Source: Hydrogenophilales bacterium
GTDB lineage: Bacteria; Pseudomonadota; Gammaproteobacteria; Burkholderiales; Thiobacillaceae
NCBI GenBank assembly: GCA_024636775.1
Contig: JAGXGP010000106.1
Coordinates: forward strand, 1-33,796
Direction of reading: 5' to 3'
DNA: 33,796 nucleotides
The notes under the pieces are model-generated. The model searched no databases and was not told where the DNA came from. It was given only the letters and a program-made list of their open reading frames with translations. Shown here in pieces: positions 18,501-25,064 of the stretch (its first letter is position 1; the number at the start of each line of letters is the position of its first letter). A program made the translations under genes and the position numbers.

Positions 18501-19013
18501 GACGCCGCCCGTCGAAGGGAACTCTAAAATAAACGGATCCGCGTCGAAATCCGCAAAAAGGACCCCGCCTTTCATTGATAACAAGATGCCGGGCACGTTT
18601 GCGCTAGGCATGATGTTCGCACTTGGATTGGCGACGGTCAGGATCGTTGTCGGCGGCGTCGTTTTGGTCATATCCGCAAAGGCTTGAACGGCCGTTGTTG
18701 CGCTACTGATTCCAGCGGACAAGTTGCCACTGCAGCTTATTTCAGTGACCGTTCCCCATGAAGTTTTGGCTGGTGTTGACGGCGTACACGCTGCATGGGC
18801 ATCACGTGGCGTCGCAATCAACATAGAGCCTGCCGCAATCGCACCCAGCGTCGGCAGCGCGCTCATCGGTGTGCCGTTCAACGCCAGGATCAGGGCTGCC
18901 GCAAGCGGTCGCAAGCGCGCGGGGGTATGCCGGTTTCTGTGGCAACGGTGTTGCGTTGCAATATTGAATGGGTTGGTGGCGAGAGTCTTTTCCGCTTTGT
19001 TTTTGGTATGCAC
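12531..19013 (-). CDS. Giant glycine-rich repeat autotransporter (type V secretion)
   Basis: About 2160 residues from a GTG at 19013, chosen because AGGA sits 5 bases upstream; a TTG at 19043 in the same frame has no SD. A long basic N-region and hydrophobic core end at a likely cleavage after DAHA. About 20 passenger repeats of 50-70 residues follow, each built as SHGIFAQSIGGGGGxGG, a strand segment, GGxGGxGGxVxVxNxGxIxT. This suggests a long beta-helix on the cell surface. A linker leads to a C-terminal autotransporter barrel of about 276 residues (12531-13360) ending in Phe, the usual Bam recognition end. Eight mature cysteines occur in four close pairs. Two helical insertions interrupt the repeats. 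Adhesion or aggregation is the likely role, by family only. Confidence 0.9.
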   Translation of the reverse strand: MHTKNKAEKTLATNPFNIATQHRCHRNRHTPARLRPLAAALILALNGTPMSALPTLGAIAAGSMLIATPRDAHAACTPSTPAKTSWGTVTEISCSGNLSAGISSATTAVQAFADMTKTTPPTTILTVANPSANIMPSANVPGILLSMKGGVLFADFDADPFILEFPSTGGVLDLDVSPLVNISTQGTSAHGIHVKSQGSVGTDGDSSWTNTNGAPGGSGYAGGAVKVNTCTADAQGGCVASATSQSQINTHGSHAHGLFVESLGANGGKGESIGPAVSATGGNGGAAGAGGLVTVDNTANISTEGDLAYGIFAQSIGGDGGNGGGVAAALSAAFGEGGNGGKGGNVTVTNSGNINTLDSITNPYVNVPEYKSVDVPLIGVINVLTGNYIKTLGPDGDGSHGIYARSRGGSAGDAGDANGIFSGGSLANLISKLQGRAEVSSAGNVTINNSGAITASGNQSRALFAESLGGDGGAGGTAGGIFAFGGRGSAAGHGGVVAVNNTGKLKTDGDNASAVLAESIGGGGGNGGGALGIGLGISLAIGGGAEDGGNGGAVTVISDADANLGTTDIATLGDYSNGIEARSIGGGGGTGGYATSLTAGVPVYGVSVGISVAIGGSGAVGGGADIVKVDNASSITTQGRISHGIFAESTGGGGGSGGASTAFTASGGGSVNLSAAVSVGGSGGGGGNSANVRAVDGTTRLLDSDGSLLGSVKVLNSGDITTGNAGKHAVTVSQLSGVSSALIAALQAHDSAITIAQLDQLTKEELLEIEGIDATAADDIAKAARLFMRQDEQSHGIYARGIGGGGGDGGLSIAGTLTVGQGAGVAVAVGGSGDGGGKGGAVFLVNQGDITTYGEKSHAIVGQSIGGGGGDGGASIAGTLAFGGASNTASVAVSVGGGGGGGGVAEEVLVANFGTLKTNSIGSYGVLAQSIGGGGGNGGLSVAGSLSVSSGKSASVDISVGGSGGAGNAGGAVKVFNIGNIETFADQSHAVFAQSVGGKGGTGGTSVAAAGAYGGDNLNVTVGVGGTGGEGGIGGEVLVSNQKNINTHGDLSSGVFAQSIGGGGGTGGASVAGSATFFKGTAQNAKNVNLGFSVGGKGGKGNEGGTVTVTNNGEIITTGIVSHGIFAESVGGGGGQGGLARTFSLITNGCQVKSKLTSVAAFLKIPGIKAPAQKCPADTSGSFNLGVGGKGGTAGHGGLVEVTNTKNIVTIGISSHGIFAQSIGGGGGTGGEGADGVGFPLIGLDSPKKTNNVSLSIGGSSGASGDGRKVLVNHLSGKITTLDMGSFGVYAQSVGGGGGQGGHGASGLIGLSIGGSGGAAGNGGAVEVNLGSESTTSTIETSGIFAHGVYAQSVGGGGGLGGTIAKGPSGLIDTNVGGITLHGGNAGSGNEVTVTSFGNITTGALVSEGFEASGFASMGVYAQSVGGGGGLAGGGLNNFAVLSGSAGGHGSGGDVTVHHTGNITTNGAFSHAIYAQSEGGSASFDSVKDALTISLASLESSAVALSELILYAIYPELFESLKLGELTAYQLDTLVGGDIEVVTDGNIVANGIASLGIHAQSKGKDSNGNIKVNVKGLVQGGSGPLSAGINIQDGANNVVTIGESGKDSGAVTTVDGVFGVAILGGLGKETVNNHGTVTGSVNLGAGANAFNNLAGGRLVSGATVNLGTGNTLKNDGSLSPGGVDQTLITAVTGNLVQSQSGEYVTDLDFLTNLADRVDVSGTSSLGGKISVNLVNPSFVTPGSKTFTILSSAGGVTDKTNLALSAEASAVIKYALLYPNSTDVVLERSVNFAPVGGAILSRNQSAIGVHINAIQQAGGSPEFAPITAYLISLPDAESLGRVYDELSSEPLLATTTTAVLSDLRFSDALHSCRVREGEFRFVSEGECSWVRLIGSKLDQDRTASNLGFDRKTNTLAAGAQKRVNQNWSAGFGFSIDTSTLHVADSTRSEGNQYALGVITKRNLGADAFTASLNLGYGPYDTTRLVNLTGPVVASSRQKVGLASVHMRWSRDYEHKKVWYLRPLLDVGVTHVYHGAFDEQGAGAANLSAKSGRDTLVSLQPGLEFGREFATAGGTLIRPFGMVGLTHFVSGATTGVTASLQGAPVGTAPFTTESTMDKTYADLTLGMDTLSTSGSVFRISYTGQYSEHTESHSASLKVAVPF
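14330..18470 (-). repeat. Tandem passenger repeats inside the autotransporter gene
   Basis: Roughly 20 imperfect units of about 150-210 bases encode the core motif [ST]-H-G-[IV]-[FY]-A-[QE]-S-[IV]-G5-x-G2. On the plus strand this shows as recurring CCGCC runs followed by a near-invariant AATGCTTTGTGC or ACGCTTTGCGC block. The units differ in length and sequence, so they are old, diverged duplications rather than a recent minisatellite, but the shared blocks offer targets for recombination. Confidence 0.85.
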
Positions 19014-19079
19014 AGCTATCCTGTCGTTGACTCTGGCGGTCAATGTGGGGGGTGATTAAGTAAAAGTAGGAGCACACTT

Positions 19080-19139
19080 ATGGATTATTTAGTGTGTGTG
19101 CCCGCAACACTTAAAGCAAAACCTACGCCGGCACCATAA
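19080..19139 (+). CDS. Possible 19-residue ORF upstream of and divergent from the autotransporter
   Basis: ATG preceded by a perfect AGGAG with a 7-base spacer; product MDYLVCVPATLKAKPTPAP. The dyad CACACT/AGTGTG overlaps its start region, so an mRNA hairpin could hide the start codon. The frame is very short and may be chance; only the ribosome site and spacing argue for it. Confidence 0.2.
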   Translation: MDYLVCVPATLKAKPTPAP

Positions 19140-19378
19140 ACATGATTGCAATCAATGCACTGCCATTATTTATCTCTGGCCTGCGTATCTAAATGTAAAG
19201 TTTTCCGACAGCAAATAGCCGGATGCCATTGAGGTCATCCAGGATCATGGATAAGCAGAATGCAACAAGACTCAACCCTAGAAATGGGATGGCATTGTCA
19301 CTTTTTGAATAGTTACTTTCTGCCACTCGCAGCACTGAGCATCAACAATCAGCCCGGGGCGGAAATACGAGCCCTTTT

Positions 19379-19409
19379 ATAACAGCCACTCGCAAGGAGT
19401 GACCGTTAT
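19379..19409 (-). terminator. 13-bp hairpin after the ABC exporter operon
   Basis: On the minus strand ATAACGGTCACTC, loop CTTGC, GAGTGGCTGTTAT. Read as minus-strand RNA the 13 pairs are continuous, with two G-U pairs; read as plus-strand RNA the same two positions are A-C mismatches. The hairpin is therefore suited to the minus transcript and lies 18 bases after the permease stop. No U-tract follows, so it may be a 3'-end stabiliser. Confidence 0.55.
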
Positions 19410-19426
19410 CTGAAGCAGCCTCCGCC

Positions 19427-20563
19427 TTAATCCAGCGTTTTCCGGTAACGCTTGAAACCGATCAGCATCACCACCACCATGAACACCAGCATGGGCCAGA
19501 CATTGGGCCAGGTTTCGGTCCAGCCGTTGCCCTTGAGCATGATGCCGCGCACGATGCGCAGGAAGTGGGTGAGCGGCAAGCCTTCGCCGATGAACTGGGC
19601 CCAGACGGGCATCCCGCGGAAGGGGAACATGAAGCCGGATAGCAGCAGGGATGGCAGGAAAAAGAAGAAGGTCATCTGCATGGCCTGCAACTGGCTCTTG
19701 GCGATGGTGGAAAACATCATGCCGACGGTGAGGTTGGCGGCCAGAAAGATCAGCACGCAGGCCAGCAACAATGTCAGGCTACCCACGATCGGCACGCTGA
19801 ATAAAAAGTAGGCTGCAATGAGTATGACGGCGACCTGAATGTAGCCCACCATGATGTAGGGCAGGATTTTCCCGATCATCACTTCCAGCGGGTGCACGGG
19901 AAAAGCCAGCAAGTTTTCCATGGTGCCGCGTTCCAGTTCGCGCGTCATGGCCATGCCGGTCATCATGATCAGGGTCATGGTGAGGATGGTGCCCATGAGG
20001 CCGGGGACGATGTTGTATTGGGTGATGCCTTCGGGATTGTAGTTGCGCTGCACGCGGATTTCGAAAGACGGCGGCGGGGTGCCGAGCGTGGCCAAGGGCC
20101 CTTTCAGGTCGTGCTGCAAGGCACTCTGGTTAAGGCTGTTCAGGGCGGAGATGGCGTTACCGGTGGCCGCCGGATCGGAGGCATCGGCTTCAAGTAACAG
20201 CGCCGGCTTTTCGCCCCGCACCAGCTGTCGTGAAAAATCCGGCGGGATCGAGACGATGAACTGCACATCGCCGATGGCCATGGCTTCGCGCGCCTCGGCG
20301 ACGGTGGCGGGTGAGGTGAGCACATCGAAATAGCCGCTGTTTTCCATGCTGGCAACAAAGCTGCGTGTATACGCACTGGGGCTGGCATTGAAAACCACGG
20401 TGGGCAGGCGCTTGGGATCGGTATTGATGGCGAAGCCAAACAGAATCAGTTGCATCACGGGGATGCCCACCATCATGGCAAAGGTGATGCGGTCGCGCCG
20501 CATCTGCACAAACTCCTTCAGCACGATGGCCCACAAACGATGCCAGGCCAGAGGGGATTTCAT
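19427..20563 (-). CDS. ABC-2-type exporter permease (YhhJ/YbhS-like)
   Basis: 378 residues. One N-terminal helix (about 25-45, FAMMVGIPVMQLILFGFAIN) is followed by a periplasmic domain of about 130 residues and five helices from about 175 to 370. The segment TRELERGTMENLLAFPVHPLE is the ABC-2 coupling region that contacts the ATPase. The ATG overlaps the ATPase stop (ATGA). Such permeases export drugs or lipophilic compounds together with a HlyD partner. Relatives often have two permease genes (YbhS and YbhR); only one is present here, so it would have to work as a homodimer. Confidence 0.9.
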   Translation of the reverse strand: MKSPLAWHRLWAIVLKEFVQMRRDRITFAMMVGIPVMQLILFGFAINTDPKRLPTVVFNASPSAYTRSFVASMENSGYFDVLTSPATVAEAREAMAIGDVQFIVSIPPDFSRQLVRGEKPALLLEADASDPAATGNAISALNSLNQSALQHDLKGPLATLGTPPPSFEIRVQRNYNPEGITQYNIVPGLMGTILTMTLIMMTGMAMTRELERGTMENLLAFPVHPLEVMIGKILPYIMVGYIQVAVILIAAYFLFSVPIVGSLTLLLACVLIFLAANLTVGMMFSTIAKSQLQAMQMTFFFFLPSLLLSGFMFPFRGMPVWAQFIGEGLPLTHFLRIVRGIMLKGNGWTETWPNVWPMLVFMVVVMLIGFKRYRKTLD

Positions 20564-21474
20564 GGCGCGGCGTCCTGTACGTTTTCCATGAGCTGGATAA
20601 AGACTTGCTCCAGCCCGGTGTCTGTTCGCTCAAACCGAACGTCGGGCAAACCGGCGAGGCCCGCCTCGATCAACGCACCATCCTGGCCGCTGACGCTATA
20701 GACATTGCCCATCGCGACCACCTGCTGCACACCCGGCAGTTTGCGCAGGCGTTCGGCCAGGGCGGAGGAATTGTCTTTAACCGAGAATGAGGAAAGGCCA
20801 CTTTGGTCAATGAGCGCTTCCGGGGTGCCGGACGCCAGCAAATGGCCGTAAGCGATATAGGCCAGGCGGTGACACCGTGCCGCTTCATCCATGTAGTGCG
20901 TCGATACCAGTACGCTGATGCCCTGCTCCGCCAACCGATGGATTTCGTCCCAGAAATCACGCCGCGCCTTGGGGTCAACACCCGCAGTGGGCTCGTCCAG
21001 CAGAAGCAGTCGCGGACGATGCAGCATGCAGGCTGCCAACGCCAACCGCTGTTTCCATCCGCCCGAGAGCGTGCCAGCCAGTTGGTCCGCCCGATCCATC
21101 AGCCCCAGGTCTTCCATGCCAGCCTGCACGGTTTGCTTGCGGTTGGGCATGTCATACAGACGCGCAACAAAGTCGAGGTTTTCGCGGATGGACAGATCTT
21201 CGTAAAAGCTGAAACGTTGGGTCATGTAACCCACTTGCTTCTTGATTTCAGCGCTTTGGCTGAGCACATCAAAACCCAGACACGTGCCGCTTCCGGCATC
21301 CGGCGTCAGCAGGCCGCAAAGCATCCGGATGACGGTGGTTTTACCGCTGCCATTGGGACCTAAAAATCCAAAAATCTCGCCTTTTCCCACCTGCAGGTTT
21401 AAGTCATTGACGACGTGCTTGTCACCAAACGATTTACTCAGGCCATGCACATCGATGGCGGACTCACTGCTCAT
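20560..21474 (-). CDS. ABC exporter ATPase (YbhF/CcmA-like)
   Basis: 304 residues from the ATG at 21474; the frame is open further upstream but that part lies inside the membrane-fusion gene. It has Walker A GPNGSGKTT (39-47), signature LSGGW (136-140), Walker B LLLLDE (156-161) and the HYMDEAARC switch region. It is a single nucleotide-binding domain, unlike the fused two-domain YbhF and RbbA of enteric bacteria. Both ends overlap neighbours by ATGA (membrane-fusion stop and permease start), giving a strict 1:1:1 translational set. It powers the exporter from the cytoplasm. Confidence 0.92.
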   Translation of the reverse strand: MSSESAIDVHGLSKSFGDKHVVNDLNLQVGKGEIFGFLGPNGSGKTTVIRMLCGLLTPDAGSGTCLGFDVLSQSAEIKKQVGYMTQRFSFYEDLSIRENLDFVARLYDMPNRKQTVQAGMEDLGLMDRADQLAGTLSGGWKQRLALAACMLHRPRLLLLDEPTAGVDPKARRDFWDEIHRLAEQGISVLVSTHYMDEAARCHRLAYIAYGHLLASGTPEALIDQSGLSSFSVKDNSSALAERLRKLPGVQQVVAMGNVYSVSGQDGALIEAGLAGLPDVRFERTDTGLEQVFIQLMENVQDAAP

Positions 21475-22436
21475 TTCTGAGGGGTGTGTAAAGACACGCT
21501 CACCGGCTGACCGGGGTGCAGCTGGGCGGCTTCTTTCGCCGCCGGCCAGGCTTCCACCATGTAGACCAGCCGGTGGCGATTCTTCTCGCTGTATAAAACT
21601 GGCGGCGTGTACTCCGCCGTGGCGCTGATGAAGCGGATGGTGGCGGATACCCCTGCCGGGCAACTGTCGCACTGTATTTCAACGCGTTGCCCGGTTTTCA
21701 GTGCACCCAGGCGGGTTTCTGGCACAAAGAACCGGACCTTGATGTTTTCTGCAGGCAGGATGGAAACGATGGGCTGACCCGGTGCGGCCCATTCCCCGGC
21801 CCGGTAATAGATGTCCTGCACCTGTCCAGCGACAGGAGACAACTGCGATTTCTGGCCAAGTTTGATTGTGCTTTGCTCGAGCACAGCCTGGCTGGCCAAC
21901 ACCTGCGACTGGGCACTGGCCCGCTCATCCTTCCGCCCGGGCAGGCGTGCGCTCGCCACCAGGGCCTTGATTTGTGCAACATTGGCTTCATCCCGGGCCA
22001 GCTGGGTACGCGCCTGGTCGAGCGATTCGGCGCTGACAAAGCCCTTTGCAACCAGCGCTTCCTGACGGCTCAGTTGCCCGTCCGACAATTTCCGGCGGGC
22101 TTCTGCCTCATTGAGCTGGGCATCGATCGCCGCAATTTCTACAGGGCGCTTGCCGGTGGCCAGATTGCCAAGCTGAGCCTGCGCCTGCGCCAACTGCGCT
22201 TGCGCCTGGCTGACATTGGCCACTTCAACGGCCTGATCCTGGCTGAACAGCGGCGTGCCGGTTTTGACTGCGTCACCCCGCTGCACCGTGAGCGATGTCA
22301 GCTGTCCGCTTTGCTGGGCCGCAACCAGAACGGGTTCCGCCTCGACATAGCCTTGAAACCGCTCCTTTTCGGCAGGTTGGCAGCCCGCAAGCATTGCCAC
22401 GAACAAAAACGTAAGCGGAGTGATGCGCAGGTTCAT
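21471..22436 (-). CDS. HlyD-type membrane-fusion lipoprotein of the ABC exporter (YbhG-like)
   Basis: 321 residues from the ATG at 22436; upstream extension to 22553 lacks homology. A lipoprotein signal ends in the lipobox LAGC (C19), so it would be lipid-anchored rather than membrane-spanning. A biotinyl-lipoyl-like half (about 32-60) is followed by a long coiled-coil hairpin (about 65-195, rich in Ala, Gln and Glu) and the second half with a beta-barrel (about 200-310; AGEWAAPGQPIVSILPAENIKV). Family proteins link the inner-membrane pump to an outer-membrane TolC-like channel, which is not encoded here. The stop overlaps the ATPase start (ATGA). Confidence 0.9.
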   Translation of the reverse strand: MNLRITPLTFLFVAMLAGCQPAEKERFQGYVEAEPVLVAAQQSGQLTSLTVQRGDAVKTGTPLFSQDQAVEVANVSQAQAQLAQAQAQLGNLATGKRPVEIAAIDAQLNEAEARRKLSDGQLSRQEALVAKGFVSAESLDQARTQLARDEANVAQIKALVASARLPGRKDERASAQSQVLASQAVLEQSTIKLGQKSQLSPVAGQVQDIYYRAGEWAAPGQPIVSILPAENIKVRFFVPETRLGALKTGQRVEIQCDSCPAGVSATIRFISATAEYTPPVLYSEKNRHRLVYMVEAWPAAKEAAQLHPGQPVSVSLHTPQK

Positions 22437-22524
22437 TGAGCAGGTCGATTCAAAATTGAAGGGCAATGGCGATATGACACAAATGATGCAGCCATTGTGG
22501 ACCCGATTCAATCCGGGAGGGGGT

Positions 22525-23133
22525 TCAGCGCGGCTTGATGGCGACCAGATCAATCAGCGCAGACAGGCCGTGATGGTGACTGCCCTCGCTGATGAAAGAC
22601 TCATGTTCGTTCAGATGGGTAATGTCCCAGTCGCCAAACCACTTGCGGAGCAATTCGGCGGTGTACATGTTGGCGGCATCGGGCGGGCCACCGGTGGCAA
22701 ACTCAACCTGCTTCGGGGTGTACCCCTGCAGGATTAACACCCCGCCAGGTTTCAGCGTGCGGCGGATACCGGCGATGATGCGGTCGCGCTCGGGCGGCGG
22801 GGCAAATTGAATAAAGATGGCGGCGACAAGATTGTAGGTTTCCTCGGGCCAGTCCCAGTTGAGCACATCGGCCTGCTCAAACTCCAGGGTCACGCGACGT
22901 TCCTCTGCCAGCTTGCGGGCCTTTTCCAGCGCCACCGGCGACACGTCAATCGCATGCACATACGCACCCTGCTCGGCCAGCCACACGCCGTTTCGGCCTT
23001 CGCCATCGGCGATCGCCAGCGCGCGTATGCCCGAACGAATCAAGCCGGCCTGACTGGCCAGAAACACGTTCGGCGCAGTGCCAAAGATGTAATCATCTGT
23101 GGCATACCGCTCGTCCCAGAACGGCGAACTCAT
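22525..23133 (-). CDS. Class I SAM-dependent methyltransferase
   Basis: 202 residues. It starts MSSPFWDERYATDDYIFG, as in TehB- and thiopurine-type small-molecule methyltransferases. Motif I ALAIADGEGRNGVWLAEQG lies about 38-56 and the acidic ribose-binding residue is in AIDVSP; a further motif is RTLKPGGVLILQGY. It would bind S-adenosylmethionine in the cytoplasm; the acceptor is unknown. It starts 9 bases after dsbC and is followed after 88 bases by the exporter genes, so it belongs to the long minus-strand unit. A role in detoxifying or exporting small compounds is only a guess from context. Confidence 0.85.
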   Translation of the reverse strand: MSSPFWDERYATDDYIFGTAPNVFLASQAGLIRSGIRALAIADGEGRNGVWLAEQGAYVHAIDVSPVALEKARKLAEERRVTLEFEQADVLNWDWPEETYNLVAAIFIQFAPPPERDRIIAGIRRTLKPGGVLILQGYTPKQVEFATGGPPDAANMYTAELLRKWFGDWDITHLNEHESFISEGSHHHGLSALIDLVAIKPR

Positions 23134-23142
23134 GAACCGACT

Positions 23143-23853
23143 CTACTTGGCATGGGCCGTTAACAAGCGCTCGAGTTGCGCGGCGGGCACCATGCCGGGG
23201 ACGCGCTGGCCATTTGCAAAAATGATTGTGGGCGTGCCGGACACTTTCAGCTTTTGGCCTAACGCTATGGTTTCATCAACCGGATTCGCACACTTGCCAT
23301 CATTGTTCGGCACACTGCCGCCGGTGATGTAGGTATCCCATGCCTTGTTGCGGTCGGGTGCGCACCAGATCTGCTTCGAGGTTTGCACGGCTTTGGGATG
23401 CAGTCCTTCGATCGGATACAGGAAGGTGTAAATGGTGATGTTGTCGACCTTGGTCAACTCCTCTTCAAACTTGCGGCAATAAGGGCAGTCGACATCGGAG
23501 AACACCACCAGCTTGCGCGCGCCCGTGCCCTTGACGGTCTTCAGCGCATTTTTCAGCGGAAGGGAGTCCCAGTTCACTGCCTGCAATTGATTGAGGCGCG
23601 CTTGTGTCAGGTTCTGGCGTTTTTTCAGGTCGATCACGTCGCCGGTGAAAATGTATTGCGCCTTGGCATCGGCATACAACAACTGGCCATCGAGATACAC
23701 CTCGAACAAACCGCTGTAGGGCGTTTTTTTGATAGAGCTGATTTGTGCAGTGGGAAACTGTTGCGACAAGGCCTTGCGAATAACCGTCTCATTGGCTTGC
23801 GCACTTGAAGCCAGCATCAGCGTTGCGGTTAACGCCATAGGAATGAATTTCAT
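23143..23853 (-). CDS. dsbC: Thiol:disulfide isomerase DsbC
   Basis: 236 residues from the ATG at 23853, preceded by GGAG at a 6-base distance. A signal peptide ends at AQA (residue 20). An N-terminal dimerisation domain (about 21-75) is followed by a thioredoxin domain with the active site CPYC (123-126; FSDVDCPYCRKF) and the cis-proline loop SGTPT. A second pair, C164 and C188, matches the structural disulfide of DsbC. In the periplasm it corrects wrong disulfides in secreted proteins; LptD and the paired-cysteine autotransporter of this window are plausible clients. It follows the Ubi hydroxylase gene after 29 bases. Confidence 0.94.
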   Translation of the reverse strand: MKFIPMALTATLMLASSAQANETVIRKALSQQFPTAQISSIKKTPYSGLFEVYLDGQLLYADAKAQYIFTGDVIDLKKRQNLTQARLNQLQAVNWDSLPLKNALKTVKGTGARKLVVFSDVDCPYCRKFEEELTKVDNITIYTFLYPIEGLHPKAVQTSKQIWCAPDRNKAWDTYITGGSVPNNDGKCANPVDETIALGQKLKVSGTPTIIFANGQRVPGMVPAAQLERLLTAHAK

Positions 23854-23882
23854 GTAAAGCTCCAAAATAAATCAAAAAAACG

Positions 23883-25064
23883 TCAAGACATCGCTTCGCG
23901 AACCATCGCCGCTTTCAGCGGCGGCAACCGGTTAAGGCACTGCATCCCGGTATTACGCAGCCAAGCAGCGCGATCATCGGAAAACAGGTGATGCAGGCCA
24001 TGGGTGAGCGTTTGCATACGTTGCACGGGTTCTGCACGCTGGCGGGCGTAGGTGTTTAAAACCCTCACATCCCCGCAGCGAATACGTCGATGCTGCTGCG
24101 CCAGCACCTCGCACAGCGCTTCGGCATCCCCGAATCCCAAATTTACGCCTTGGCCTGCCAGCGGATGCACGCCGTGCGCCGCATCTCCAATCAACGCCAC
24201 GCCCGGTGCAACAGGCGTCTGTACTTTAATCAATTGCAACGGAAAAGCCGCGGCAGGCGTCAATAAACGCAACGCACCGAGTTGGTCGTGACCGGCATGC
24301 CGCACCCTGTCAGCGAGCGCAATGGCATCCAGTCCGAGCAACACTTCAGCATTAGCCGGCTGAGTTGACCAGACCATGGACAGACGGTTCCCCTCACATG
24401 TGTCACGATGGCCCGCCAAGGGCAGCCAGGCCAAGATGTTACCGTCAAAAAACCACTGGTATGCGGTACCCCGATGCGGGCGTTCGCATTCGAAGTTGGC
24501 CACCACGCCACTTTGCCCGTAGGGGGTCAAGGTCGAGCTCAGATTGGCCCATTCACGTATACGCGACGCGGCACCGTCCGCACCGACGACCAGTTCAGCT
24601 TCAAGCAATCGTCCATCGGCCAGCGTTAATTTCGAACGAGGGTCGCCCCAATCGATGGCCGTGATTGCATCCGGGCAAAACAGTTCCACATTTCCGTCAG
24701 CCAGCAATGCCTGCCACAGTGCGTGCTGCAGGCGCCCGTTCTCGACTATGCAGGCTAGAAATGGGACGCCTGATTCATAGGCATCGAGACGGACTGCGCC
24801 AGTCGAGTCGCCCGCCACGTCCATGCGAAATACTGGCTGGATGCGCCTGGCGTCCATAAACTGCCAGGCGCCAATACTTTGCAGGAAGCGCTGACTGGAT
24901 GGACTGATGGCGTAAATTCGGGTGTCCCAACTTTCATTCGGCGGCTGAGGAGGCTGGCGCTCGACCAACGCAACACGCAAGCCCTTCCGGCCCAACGCTA
25001 GCGCTGCAGCGGCGCCCACCAAACCAGCACCGACGATGACGACCTGATAGCGTTCAGCCATCAT
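23883..25064 (-). CDS. FAD-dependent ubiquinone biosynthesis hydroxylase (UbiF/UbiI-like)
   Basis: 393 residues. The FAD dinucleotide motif is at about 8-36 (VVIVGAGLVGAAAALALGRK), an internal VVGADGAASRIR motif near 160, and the second FAD motif ALIGDAAHGVHPLAGQGVNL near 290. These are the hallmarks of the UbiH/UbiF/UbiI family, which adds ring hydroxyls during ubiquinone synthesis. The intact GD with the GVNLGFGDAEAL stretch separates it from the adjacent UbiH. Which ring position it serves (C5 or C6) cannot be told here. The ATG overlaps the ubiH stop (ATGA); a second Met follows directly. Confidence 0.9.
   Translation of the reverse strand: MMAERYQVVIVGAGLVGAAAALALGRKGLRVALVERQPPQPPNESWDTRIYAISPSSQRFLQSIGAWQFMDARRIQPVFRMDVAGDSTGAVRLDAYESGVPFLACIVENGRLQHALWQALLADGNVELFCPDAITAIDWGDPRSKLTLADGRLLEAELVVGADGAASRIREWANLSSTLTPYGQSGVVANFECERPHRGTAYQWFFDGNILAWLPLAGHRDTCEGNRLSMVWSTQPANAEVLLGLDAIALADRVRHAGHDQLGALRLLTPAAAFPLQLIKVQTPVAPGVALIGDAAHGVHPLAGQGVNLGFGDAEALCEVLAQQHRRIRCGDVRVLNTYARQRAEPVQRMQTLTHGLHHLFSDDRAAWLRNTGMQCLNRLPPLKAAMVREAMS

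Larger units (their letters stand above)
19044..19426. other. 383-base region without a convincing gene
   Basis: AT-richer than its surroundings. It holds the upstream region of the autotransporter gene (about 19044-19200), where I could not fix a promoter with good spacing. A dyad CACACT/AGTGTG lies at 19073-19097, and the hairpin at 19379-19409 follows the ABC operon. GCCACTCGCA occurs twice, at 19322-19331 area and 19385-19394 area. The tiny frame at 19080-19139 is the only ORF with a good ribosome site. Confidence 0.6.
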
